13,573 nt of DNA from a bacterium (GTDB lineage Bacteria > Desulfobacterota > Anaeroferrophillalia > Anaeroferrophillales > Anaeroferrophillaceae). The notes beneath the pieces were generated by a model, which was not told the DNA's origin, made no database searches, and worked only from the letters and a program-made list of their open reading frames with translations. The translations under genes and the position numbers were made by a program. Positions 6,203 through 12,779 of this stretch are shown piece after piece (positions within the stretch are counted from its first letter, which is position 1; each line of letters begins with the position of its first letter). The stretch is from contig JAOZRP010000026.1 of NCBI GenBank assembly GCA_029940125.1, positions 1-13,573 of the forward strand, read 5' to 3'.

Positions 6203-7987
6203 TTACTTTAAATAATCAAGAATCGTGGTTGAATAAATCCTGGCGGAGGCCGCCAGGGTTGCCTCATACGCATTCTGGGCCGAGTTGTAGTTCATGATCG
6301 CCTCGGTAATGTTCACTTCCTTGATGTCGGCAATGAACGACTTCAAGTCAATCGTCCGCTGTTCAAAGGTATTGACGGAACGGTCAATATGATTCATCCG
6401 GGCTCCCACCGTGGCCAGGTGATTCTCAAAATGGGCCAGGTAGCGCTGCACTTCCGCCAGCCGACTGCCGTTGATGGTCGACGCCTGGTGGGTGTCCACC
6501 CCGTCGTTGACTTCTAGGCCGAGAGCCGAGGAAAGAACGCCGGCAGTATTTTCCTGCAGGCCGAATTCTACCGATGAAGTGAAGGTGATGGTGCCGTTGT
6601 TGCTGTTGTAGACGGTATGGTTTTCAGTTCCAGGAGGTGCGGCGTTTATACTATCATAGGCAGCAGGAGGACCAGTGTCATACGCCCCGGCATAATACAC
6701 CGTGGTTTCGGGACCAGAGCCATCAATGGTATTCTCCCCCAATCCGGTCAATAATGCCGCGGCGTCGGTAGCCTCAATGGTAATGGCATCGGAAATCGCG
6801 TGGCCGTTCGCCCCGGTATTTTCCAGCACCAGATGATAATTTGTACCCGAACCCTCATAGGTTGCCCATACCCCGGTTTCCGCGCTCTTTTCATTGATGC
6901 GGCCGGCAATCTCACGAACATTTTTCAGGGCCGCGGTTTCATCACCGGCAGTTACCGTTTCCAGACTAATCGGGCCGATTTCAATACCATTCAGTTGCAG
7001 GTCCCCGGCATCCAGGGTTACAGCCGCCACTGGAACCGGCAGTCCATTTCCCACAACCTGGGTATGCAAAGACGCCGTCACCCGCTCGTCATCCGTGATG
7101 GCATGGTTGTCTACGGCCTGGGCCATACTGTCATTGATGCTCCAGGCATTGTTGGCCGCCATCTCCCTGGTGGAACTACCACCGGAATGCAGAGTATCAA
7201 TCTCCACAGTTTTATCCCCGGAGTCGTCCGCAGCCTTGAGGTTGATCGTCAGATATTCTGAAGGCACTGAAGGCAGCTCCGCATTGATTGCCGCCGCTTT
7301 ACTTGAAGTCCGATAATCCCTGGTTTCCGCGGACCGCAGCTCGGCGATGGTCCGGGACAACAACTGGAAGGCATCCCGGGCATCCGCATCGTTTATTTTA
7401 TCCGCTTTAAAAAAACCGCTGATCTCCCGCCCGTCAAGGGTAAATCCGCCGCCGACGTCGTTGATCGCCAGCTTCTGATTGACTCCCACCTCAATCTCCC
7501 GTTCACCGTCGTCACCGGTAAAAACCGCCCCCAGATCACCGTCCATGAGATGGTAAGGCGTCGTCCGGGTCTGGTGGCCGGCGAAGATGGAAGAACCGGC
7601 ATTATTGGTATTGCCCAGGGCGATCAGGCTTTCCAGCATCTTTTCCAGCTCACCCGCCTGGGCTTTCAGATTGTCTTCGTTCAGGGTGTCGTTGGCGGCC
7701 GCCAGCAGCAGGGTATTGGCCCGCATGAAGACGTCAACCGTTTCATTCATGGCGTGGTCGGTGGCGGTCAGCCACGAAGAGCCCTCGGTCATATTGCGGC
7801 CAAACTGGCTGATCTTGACTTTCTCGGTGCTGTAGTTCATCACCTTGGAAACCCCCACCGGGTCGTCGGAGGGAGTGGAGATGCGGTTGCCGCTGGATAT
7901 CTGGGACAAAAGGTCAGCCCGCATTTCCTCCACCCGGGAAATCCGCGACTGAATGCTGTGGTACATCATCGTGTTGGTGGTACGCAT
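6203..7987 (-). CDS. flgL: Flagellar hook-filament junction protein FlgL, enlarged
   Basis: FlgL (HAP3) forms the ring joining hook/FlgK to the flagellin filament and is exported by the flagellar type III system. The N-terminal helical region MRTTNTMMYHSIQSRI... with SDDPVG at residues 40-45 and the C-terminal region (about 510-594, ending ASARIYSTTILDYLK) are the conserved flagellin-like coiled coils. The product is 594 residues, nearly twice the 317 of E. coli FlgL. The extra length is a central Gly/Thr/Asp-rich part (about 190-500) that should be surface exposed. AAGGAGT lies eight bases before the ATG. The gene starts 18 bases after the flgK stop, indicating a shared transcript and possibly coupled translation. 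Confidence 0.93.
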   Translation of the reverse strand: MRTTNTMMYHSIQSRISRVEEMRADLLSQISSGNRISTPSDDPVGVSKVMNYSTEKVKISQFGRNMTEGSSWLTATDHAMNETVDVFMRANTLLLAAANDTLNEDNLKAQAGELEKMLESLIALGNTNNAGSSIFAGHQTRTTPYHLMDGDLGAVFTGDDGEREIEVGVNQKLAINDVGGGFTLDGREISGFFKADKINDADARDAFQLLSRTIAELRSAETRDYRTSSKAAAINAELPSVPSEYLTINLKAADDSGDKTVEIDTLHSGGSSTREMAANNAWSINDSMAQAVDNHAITDDERVTASLHTQVVGNGLPVPVAAVTLDAGDLQLNGIEIGPISLETVTAGDETAALKNVREIAGRINEKSAETGVWATYEGSGTNYHLVLENTGANGHAISDAITIEATDAAALLTGLGENTIDGSGPETTVYYAGAYDTGPPAAYDSINAAPPGTENHTVYNSNNGTITFTSSVEFGLQENTAGVLSSALGLEVNDGVDTHQASTINGSRLAEVQRYLAHFENHLATVGARMNHIDRSVNTFEQRTIDLKSFIADIKEVNITEAIMNYNSAQNAYEATLAASARIYSTTILDYLK

Positions 7988-8005
7988 ACGTAGTACTCCT
8001 TAGAA

Positions 8006-9760
8006 TCAAACCATCCGAATAATATTATCCAGCAGTTCATCCACCTTGGAAATAATTCTGGCCGACGCCGAATAGGCCTGTTGGAAACGGATGAGGTTGG
8101 TCATCTCCTCGTCAATGGACACCCCGGACACCGATTCCTGCTTCAGCTGCAGCTGTTCGGCCACCATGGCCGAATGTTCGCCGTTGTTCTTGGCCATCTG
8201 GGCCAGGGCCCCCACCTTGCCAACCACCGAGCTGTAAAACTCATTAAAGCTGCTGCTCTGGGAAGACATGGTCAACGCGTGCTGCAGCTGGGCAATCTTG
8301 AGGGCCGCCCCGTTGTTGCCGGGAACCTCCAGGGGGTTGTCGGAAGCGGCAACTTTTACCGGGTCGGCAAGCGCCCCGCTGACCCCCACCGTCCGGGCGG
8401 CATTGTCGCGAAAGGAAAGGCTGAAGGTATCGCCGGATCGCGGCGCCGTTCCGGAACCATACTGTATTTTGACAAAATAGCCGCCATGATTAGTAGGATC
8501 ATTGGGATCAACACCATTGAAGCCTATGGAAATTTCACCAACTACCGAGGTATCAATATCAACGTTGCTTGAATCAATAGTTTCCCCGGTCGTTATGTCA
8601 ACAATCGTAAATTCATTACCGGTCGCAGTTGGAGGACCGGGATAATCGGCATTGAAACGAATCTCAAAATCATCATAATTTTGCAGGTTTTCCCAGTCAA
8701 CGCCGTCAATACCGCGGGCGGTATCAAAGGTCAAGACACCGTCGCCCTGATTATCCATCCCCTGGCTCAATGAAATGGCATGCTCAAAGAAAACGCCTCC
8801 CGCTTCACCCTCCAGGTCGTAGCCTTGGACATGCTGCTGGTTGACGTAAAAAATCAGGGCGGAAGAAAGTTCCTTTAATTCGTTGTGAGCCGTTTTCAGG
8901 TCATCCCAGGCATCCAGCCAGCCGCGAAGTTTGCCGCTTTGCATGGTTTCATTCATGGGATAGGAATCGTTGTGCCAGACGATTTGAGGGTCGCCGCTGA
9001 GGGGATCAAAGTCAACCCGCAAATTGTAGGACTCGTTGCCCTGCACCAGCGACTTGCCGTTGGCGCTGAGAATCGTCACCTGGGAGCGGTCATTCTCAAA
9101 ATAGTTGATGTCAATCATGGCCGCAATCTGGGTCAGCAGGTTGTTGCGCCGGTCTCGCAGATCATTGGCATCATTGCCCAGCAACTCATTCTCAGAGATG
9201 GTCTGGTTGAGGTTGGCCACTTGGGCGGTGAGGTTGTTGAGCTGCTGCACGCCGTCCTCCAGGCTTTGCCCCAGGATGCGCTCCTGGGTCAGCAGATCAT
9301 CATTTACGGAGTTCAAGCTGGCGGTCAATATTTTGCTTTTCTCCACCACGGAAACCCGCTGGGCAATTCCCTCGGGATTGTTGGCCAGGTCCTCCCAGGC
9401 ATTCCAGAATTCGCCAATCACCGGCAGCAGACCGTAGTCGCCGGTTTCGTTGAAAGTCCGCTCCAGATCCGCCAGGGTGCTGCTGCGGGCTTCCCACATG
9501 CCTTTATTGCTGTTCTCAATATTCAGCTGCATGCCAATGAAGCGGTCGTAAAGGTTCATGATCCGGGTGGTCGCCACCCCGGTGCCCCGCATCCCCAGGG
9601 CGTCAGCCAGGGGAGGGGTCGCCTGAACGATGCCAACCTGCCGGGAATATCCCGGGGTGTTGACGTTGGCCACGTTGTGACCAATGATATCGATATTGGC
9701 CTGCTGGCTTAAAAGCGACAAGCGCGAGGCATTGAGCGTGTTGTTGAGTCCGACAGTCAT
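8006..9760 (-). CDS. flgK: Flagellar hook-associated protein FlgK
   Basis: FlgK (HAP1) is the first hook-filament junction protein. The 584-residue product begins MTVGLNNTLNASRLSLL and has the rod/hook-family block NVANVNTPGYSRQ at 29-41. A long N-terminal helical domain follows (to about 240), then a variable beta-rich middle (about 330-460, Asp/Gly/Thr-rich), and the C-terminal conserved helix EEMTNLIRFQQAYSASARII. Length is normal for the family. GGAA upstream serves as the ribosome site. The 247-bp spacer before it holds repeats, but I could not find a clear promoter, so transcription may run in from flgN. It is followed after 18 bases by flgL. Confidence 0.95.
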   Translation of the reverse strand: MTVGLNNTLNASRLSLLSQQANIDIIGHNVANVNTPGYSRQVGIVQATPPLADALGMRGTGVATTRIMNLYDRFIGMQLNIENSNKGMWEARSSTLADLERTFNETGDYGLLPVIGEFWNAWEDLANNPEGIAQRVSVVEKSKILTASLNSVNDDLLTQERILGQSLEDGVQQLNNLTAQVANLNQTISENELLGNDANDLRDRRNNLLTQIAAMIDINYFENDRSQVTILSANGKSLVQGNESYNLRVDFDPLSGDPQIVWHNDSYPMNETMQSGKLRGWLDAWDDLKTAHNELKELSSALIFYVNQQHVQGYDLEGEAGGVFFEHAISLSQGMDNQGDGVLTFDTARGIDGVDWENLQNYDDFEIRFNADYPGPPTATGNEFTIVDITTGETIDSSNVDIDTSVVGEISIGFNGVDPNDPTNHGGYFVKIQYGSGTAPRSGDTFSLSFRDNAARTVGVSGALADPVKVAASDNPLEVPGNNGAALKIAQLQHALTMSSQSSSFNEFYSSVVGKVGALAQMAKNNGEHSAMVAEQLQLKQESVSGVSIDEEMTNLIRFQQAYSASARIISKVDELLDNIIRMV

Positions 9761-9799
9761 ACGTAGTGTTTCCTTCGACTAAATTGGAAAAATTATTGA

Positions 9800-9855
9800 T
9801 CCGAAAATGTTCATTTCCTGATGCGGGCTTTCAGCGATCAGCTTTCAGCTTTCAG
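9800..9855 (-). repeat. Partial copy C of the 89-bp repeat family
   Basis: Read on the minus strand, this has GCTGATCGCTGAAAGC followed by a GGAAATGAACATTT stretch, closely matching the last half of copy A (around 282-316) and copy B (around 11558-11592). Its hairpin module (9800-9821, 9+4+9 layout) is degenerate. It lies in the flgN-flgK spacer and is inverted relative to copies A and B. Confidence 0.5.
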
Positions 9856-9902
9856 GCAAGGAGCAGCACAAGATTCCCGCTTGCATTGCCGGGCAGGCAG
9901 CC

Positions 9903-9941
9903 GGATGTTTGGACCTGACTCATAGCGTTTTGGCCGCCGCA
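9903..9941 (+). repeat. Interspersed repeat, copy 2 of 2 (CATAGCG-TTTTGGCCGC element)
   Basis: This matches 71-110 in the same orientation at about 33 of 40 positions, with one single-base gap. It lies in the flgN-flgK spacer close to repeat copy C. No coding function is visible. Confidence 0.5.
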
Positions 9942-9967
9942 TGAATCACAAACGCCGATTCTCGGTG

Positions 9968-9994
9968 GAGGCCTTGGTTAACAATCATGGCCTC
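9968..9994 (-). other. Inverted repeat just downstream of flgN
   Basis: GAGGCC (9968-9973) and GGCCTC (9989-9994) flank a 15-base loop that itself contains the near-palindrome TTGGTTAACAA. It begins 13 bases after the flgN stop. No T-run follows on the minus strand, so a Rho-independent terminator is not supported; it may be a processing or stability hairpin. Confidence 0.3.
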
Positions 9995-10007
9995 AACCTA
10001 CCGGGAA

Positions 10008-10511
10008 TCAAACCTGATGGTTCAGGCCATTCCCCCGGAAAACCACCTCGGCATGATTCATGGCCCCGCTCGACTGATAACCGAGATTGACCGGACAAAC
10101 CTGTTGGAAAAAATCGCTGCATCGCCGGTTCAACAAATCCATTACCTGCAGGGCATCCGCCAGGTTCCGGCTGTACTGGCCGACCCGGGTTGCCAGACGA
10201 TCAATCCCAGCGCAGCCGGACAGCAACCGCTGCCGCTGTTCATCTTCTTTTAAACACGAGGCAACCGCTTTCAAGCTCATGAATTTTTTAGATCTTTCCC
10301 GGCTGAACCTTTCCAGCCAGGCACGCTCTTCCTGCAGCAGGGCTTCCAGCTCCATCGCCACCTTATTGCCCTCATAAATAAGTTCCGCCAAACGCCGGGG
10401 CTCAAGGTCAGCTATGGTTCCCTCCATCTGCCGATACACACGCATAATCCGACCCAGCAGCGCCAGTTTGCGATCAATAATTTTCATCACCTGCATGAAC
10501 CATTTTCCCAT
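10008..10511 (-). CDS. flgN: FlgN-family flagellar export chaperone
   Basis: FlgN is the cytoplasmic chaperone that delivers FlgK and FlgL to the export apparatus. The 167-residue product is nearly all alpha-helical with heptad-like leucines (IIDRKLALLGRIMRVYRQMEGTI, LAELIYEGNKVAMELEALLQEERAWLERF), as in the FlgN/YvyG family. Sequence conservation in this family is weak, so the call rests on helical character, size and position: directly after flgM and before flgK-flgL, its expected clients. The ATG at 10511 has GAGG eight bases upstream. An intrinsic terminator sits only 21 bases before the start codon, so expression may depend on readthrough. Confidence 0.75.
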   Translation of the reverse strand: MGKWFMQVMKIIDRKLALLGRIMRVYRQMEGTIADLEPRRLAELIYEGNKVAMELEALLQEERAWLERFSRERSKKFMSLKAVASCLKEDEQRQRLLSGCAGIDRLATRVGQYSRNLADALQVMDLLNRRCSDFFQQVCPVNLGYQSSGAMNHAEVVFRGNGLNHQV

Positions 10512-10532
10512 CTTTACTTCCTCTCTTCCAAC

Positions 10533-10563
10533 AAAAAGGCCATGGATTCAAAACCCATGGCCT
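10533..10563 (-). terminator. Intrinsic terminator between flgM and flgN
   Basis: On the minus strand AGGCCATGG (10563-10555) and CCATGGCCT (10545-10537) form a perfect 9-bp stem with a 9-base loop, followed immediately by TTTTT then G. It starts 27 bases after the flgM stop. This is a good terminator for the sigma-28-driven flgM transcript, and the distance to flgN leaves little space for a separate promoter. Confidence 0.75.
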
Positions 10564-10590
10564 GGAACAACGGTAAATTTCATCATCTCG

Positions 10591-10914
10591 TTACAACAAC
10601 GATTCCATGAGCATTTCTCTAATCATCTTGGTCGCCAGATCCTGGCTGTCAACCCGATACTCGCCGGCATCAACCACGGTTTTCATCCTGGCTACCAGGT
10701 CCTGGCGGATTTCCGGAGTTTCCTTCACCTGCTCAGCCACCCGGGCAATATCCCGACTGCGGGAAGACAAGCTGACCGTATCGGCAACGGCACCGACATT
10801 TTGCGCCGGCTGCTGCGCCGCCGCTTTCTGCGCCTGGCTGGACTGCTGCACCTCTTTTGCAGCATCATGATTAAGCAAACCCTGGAGTTTATTCACAATA
10901 TTTTCTACTTTCAA
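10591..10914 (-). CDS. flgM: Anti-sigma-28 factor FlgM, TTG start
   Basis: FlgM holds sigma-28 (FliA) inactive until the hook-basal body is finished and FlgM is exported. The 107-residue product has the family layout: a disordered Ala/Gln-rich N-terminal half, then the sigma-binding half with DTVSLSSRSRDIARVAEQV, the VVDAGEYRVDSQDLATKMI block (the usual IxxGxYxVDxxxIAxKxI) and a short C-terminal helix. The frame is open up to 11121, but those extra residues overlap flgJ and do not look like FlgM. A TTG at 10914 gives (M)KVENIVNKLQGLL, like the family start MKI.NI, with GAGGGGG six bases upstream. A sigma-28 promoter lies just upstream and a terminator just downstream, so it can be transcribed alone. 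Confidence 0.88.
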   Translation of the reverse strand: MKVENIVNKLQGLLNHDAAKEVQQSSQAQKAAAQQPAQNVGAVADTVSLSSRSRDIARVAEQVKETPEIRQDLVARMKTVVDAGEYRVDSQDLATKMIREMLMESLL

Positions 10915-10948
10915 CGTTAACCCCCTCAATAAAGCTTTTCTATTTCTC

Positions 10949-10976
10949 CTATCGGCAGAAATCAGAAAAACTTTAG
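10949..10976 (-). promoter_or_regulatory. Sigma-28 (FliA) promoter of flgM
   Basis: On the minus strand TAAAGTTT (10975-10968), 11 bases, then GCCGATAG (10956-10949). This matches the enterobacterial FliA consensus TAAAGTTT-N11-GCCGATAA at 15 of 16 positions with exact spacing. The first three bases, TAA, are the flgJ stop codon. Transcription would start near 10942, giving a leader of about 28 bases to the TTG start of flgM. This predicts feedback: active sigma-28 makes its own inhibitor. Confidence 0.85.
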
Positions 10977-11332
10977 GGGATTTTTGCCTCCATGTCAAGC
11001 AATTCCCGATAAAAATAATCCCCCAATCCGGTTGTCTGCCGCTGTGCCAGGAGGTCGGCCAAATGATTATCAAAGAGCGATTGATAAAGGTTTGCCGCAT
11101 TATTTTCAGGAATCGCCCCATCGTGGGGAATGGTCCTTCTCATCTCCTTCAGAAGTTGAGAAAGGAACAAGGATTCCATCTGCTGGCAGGCTTTGCGCAA
11201 ACGCGAATTTTTTTTATCGTCCATACCCGGCTTATCGGCAAAATCATCACTTTTCTTGAGTGCTTTTGCCGAGTTCCAGGTCTCGGTCAGGATCGAACTG
11301 CTGGCAAAAAAACTAACTGGATTATACGGCAT
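10973..11332 (-). CDS. flgJ: FlgJ-type rod-binding protein without muramidase domain
   Basis: This 119-residue protein matches the FlgJ N-terminal rod-binding domain (PF10135): ACQQMESLFLSQLLKEMRRTIP is the signature, and the C-terminal helix has LADLLAQRQTTGLGDYFYREL. E. coli FlgJ adds a C-terminal glucosaminidase that opens peptidoglycan for the rod; here only the rod-cap part exists, as in many deltaproteobacteria and alphaproteobacteria, so a separate lytic enzyme is expected elsewhere. The frame extends to 11371, but the start at 11332 (MPYNPVSFF) has GGAGG six bases upstream, and the longer form would overlap the sigma-54 element. Its stop codon is part of the flgM promoter. Confidence 0.85.
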   Translation of the reverse strand: MPYNPVSFFASSSILTETWNSAKALKKSDDFADKPGMDDKKNSRLRKACQQMESLFLSQLLKEMRRTIPHDGAIPENNAANLYQSLFDNHLADLLAQRQTTGLGDYFYRELLDMEAKIP

Positions 11333-11357
11333 TTTTTTCCTCCTGCTGCCGGAGGAT

Positions 11358-11376
11358 AATGCAAGACACATGCCGT
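11358..11376 (-). promoter_or_regulatory. Sigma-54 (-24/-12) promoter upstream of flgJ
   Basis: The minus strand reads CGGCATGTGTCTTGCAT: the invariant GG and GC doublets are separated by exactly 10 bases, and the -12 box TTGCA is perfect, against the consensus TGGCACG-N4-TTGCA. Transcription would begin near 11349, about 17 bases before the flgJ ATG and just ahead of its GGAGG. A sigma-54 element ahead of a rod/ring gene fits the middle class of flagellar genes in deltaproteobacteria. It overlaps the alternative upstream start of flgJ, supporting the shorter protein. Confidence 0.65.
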
Positions 11377-11466
11377 TTTTTTGCAGCCAACGACTGTCCG
11401 GAGAAAAAGCTCAGCCCTGGCCGTCAAACATCACTTTCCAGCTACCGGCCGCCCACCGATCGCCGA

Positions 11467-11488
11467 TCCGGAAACTGCCGTTTCCGGA
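11467..11488. repeat. REP-like hairpin, copy D
   Basis: TCCGGAAAC (11467-11475), loop TGCC, GTTTCCGGA (11480-11488): a perfect 9-bp stem with a 4-base loop, followed by TGA on the plus strand. The same layout recurs at 11576-11597 and 12748-12769, and in worn form at 300-321 and 9800-9821. It lies in the flgI-flgJ spacer with no T-run nearby. Confidence 0.6.
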
Positions 11489-11511
11489 TGAGCCGTTAAC
11501 CATCAGCATTT

Positions 11512-11600
11512 AGCTTAACAAGCTGTTTTTTCAACGTTTTCCTGCAAGCTGACTGCTGATCGCTGAATGCGTTTATCGGGAAATCTTCATTTCCCGATGA
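11512..11600 (+). repeat. 89-bp interspersed repeat, copy B with perfect hairpin
   Basis: This is the gap-free partner of 236-324 (about 80% identical by hand count). Its end is a perfect hairpin: TCGGGAAAT (11576-11584), loop CTTC, ATTTCCCGA (11589-11597), then TGA. It begins 8 bases after the flgI stop (read on the minus strand), so the flgI transcript would carry this hairpin at or near its end. Confidence 0.65.
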
Positions 11601-11607
11601 ACACCAT

Positions 11608-12714
11608 CTACATGATTTCCAAATCAGCATGCAGAGCCCCGGCCGCGTTGATCGCCTGCAGGATGGCCATCAAATCGCGGGGGGTTACCCCCACTGCATT
11701 CAGGGCCCGGACCAGTTCATCAATCTGCACGGTTTTGGGCAGCACCACCAGCCGTGAATTTTCCTCTTCAACCTTAATGCTCGTCCCCGGCGTTACCACC
11801 GTTTCCCCTCCGGAAAAAGGCTTCGGCTGTGAAACGGTGGGGGTTTCGGTAATCTGTACGCTCAAATCGCCATGGGCGATGGCCACCGTATCAATCATCA
11901 CGTCACGACCCATGACCACGGTCCCGGTCCGTTCATCAAACACAACCTTAGCCCGGGTATCGGGAACAACCTGGAGGTTTTCCAAAGCGGCCAGAAACGG
12001 AACCAGGATACCCTTATCGTGACTGGGCGGCTCCATTTCAATGGTGGAAGCATCCAGGGGCACGGCCAGCTTTGCCTTGAAAGCATCATTAATCGCCTTG
12101 CTGACCCGGGAAACGGTCATGAAATCCGGTTTGTTAAGGGAAAGAACAATTTTCCCATGACTGAAAATCTGGGAAGGCGGCTCGCGCTCCACCAGGGCGC
12201 CGTTGGCAATCCGGCCGGCGGTCGGATGGTTCTTCACCTGCTTTCCTCCCCCGCTGCCAAGGCTGAATCCACCGACGGATACGGCTCCCTGGGCAATGGC
12301 ATAGACCCTGCCGTCCGGCCCCCGCAGCGGAGTCATCAACAGTGTCCCCCCCCGCAGGCTCTCGGCATCACCAATGGACGACACCAACACGTCAATGCGA
12401 GACCCGTTGCGGGCAAAAGGCGGCAGATCAGCGGTGACCATTACCGCCGCCACGTTATCCAGATCAACGGTATTGGGATCCACCGGAATTCCCAGTTTTT
12501 GCAGGAGATTTGCCATGCCTTCACTGGCAAATTTTCCCTTTTTGGTGTCATCGCCGGTACCATCAAGACCGGCAACCAGACCATAGCCGATCAACTGATT
12601 GCTCCGCACCCCCTGGATCGTCGCAATATCCTTAAGCCGCACCGGGTATCCCGCCGGGGCGTGAACCAGCATGACCACCACAAACAACAGCAATAGACAC
12701 GATATCTTTTTCAT
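11608..12714 (-). CDS. flgI: Flagellar P-ring protein FlgI
   Basis: FlgI is exported by Sec and polymerises around the rod in the periplasm to form the P ring in the peptidoglycan. The 368-residue precursor has a signal peptide (MKKISCLLLLFVVVMLVHAPAG, mature from about YPVRLKDIA). Family blocks follow: LKDIATIQGVRSNQLIGYGLV, GLDGTGDD, MANLLQKLGI, NVAAVMVTADLPPFARNGSRIDVLVSSIGDA, SLRGGTLLMTPLRG, and a C-terminal LVRALNAVGVTPRDLMAILQAI. Length equals the E. coli protein (365). The ATG at 12714 is preferred over an in-frame TTG at 12723, as it has AGGTTGAGGG just upstream and starts a standard signal peptide. It follows flgH after 65 bases and is followed by a spacer with hairpin repeats. Confidence 0.96.
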   Translation of the reverse strand: MKKISCLLLLFVVVMLVHAPAGYPVRLKDIATIQGVRSNQLIGYGLVAGLDGTGDDTKKGKFASEGMANLLQKLGIPVDPNTVDLDNVAAVMVTADLPPFARNGSRIDVLVSSIGDAESLRGGTLLMTPLRGPDGRVYAIAQGAVSVGGFSLGSGGGKQVKNHPTAGRIANGALVEREPPSQIFSHGKIVLSLNKPDFMTVSRVSKAINDAFKAKLAVPLDASTIEMEPPSHDKGILVPFLAALENLQVVPDTRAKVVFDERTGTVVMGRDVMIDTVAIAHGDLSVQITETPTVSQPKPFSGGETVVTPGTSIKVEEENSRLVVLPKTVQIDELVRALNAVGVTPRDLMAILQAINAAGALHADLEIM

Positions 12715-12747
12715 TTCCCTCAACCTGTACCTGCCAATTATTTTCCC

Positions 12748-12769
12748 TCCGGAAACTGTCGTTTTCGGA
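12748..12769. repeat. REP-like hairpin, copy E
   Basis: TCCGGAAAC (12748-12756), loop TGTC, GTTTTCGGA (12761-12769), then TGA: the same 9+4+9 layout as copy D, with one G-T pair. It fills most of the flgH-flgI spacer, 10 bases after the flgH stop on the minus strand. Confidence 0.55.
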
Positions 12770-12779
12770 TGAACAGCAA

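Noticed and set aside
8885..9712. Long open frames antisense to flgK (8885-9712), flgI (11872-12696) and others.
   Set aside because: They are shadows of well-supported genes with high third-position GC; their translations show no family resemblance or good starts.
9761..9800. Sigma-28-like pattern just upstream of flgK (CAATAATT-N11-GTCGAAGG on the minus strand).
   Set aside because: Only about half the bases match in each box, and the -10 would overlap the ribosome site.
9860..9900. Sigma-54-like TTGCC and GGCAATGCAAGC stretches upstream of flgK.
   Set aside because: No GG and GC doublets are found at the required 10-base spacing.
11411..11509. A 32-codon minus-strand frame in the flgI-flgJ spacer, ending GSWKVMFDGQG, that reads like a protein tail.
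   Set aside because: It has no Shine-Dalgarno sequence, runs through hairpin copy D of a noncoding repeat, and has a stop directly before its ATG. It could be a remnant, but coding is not supported.
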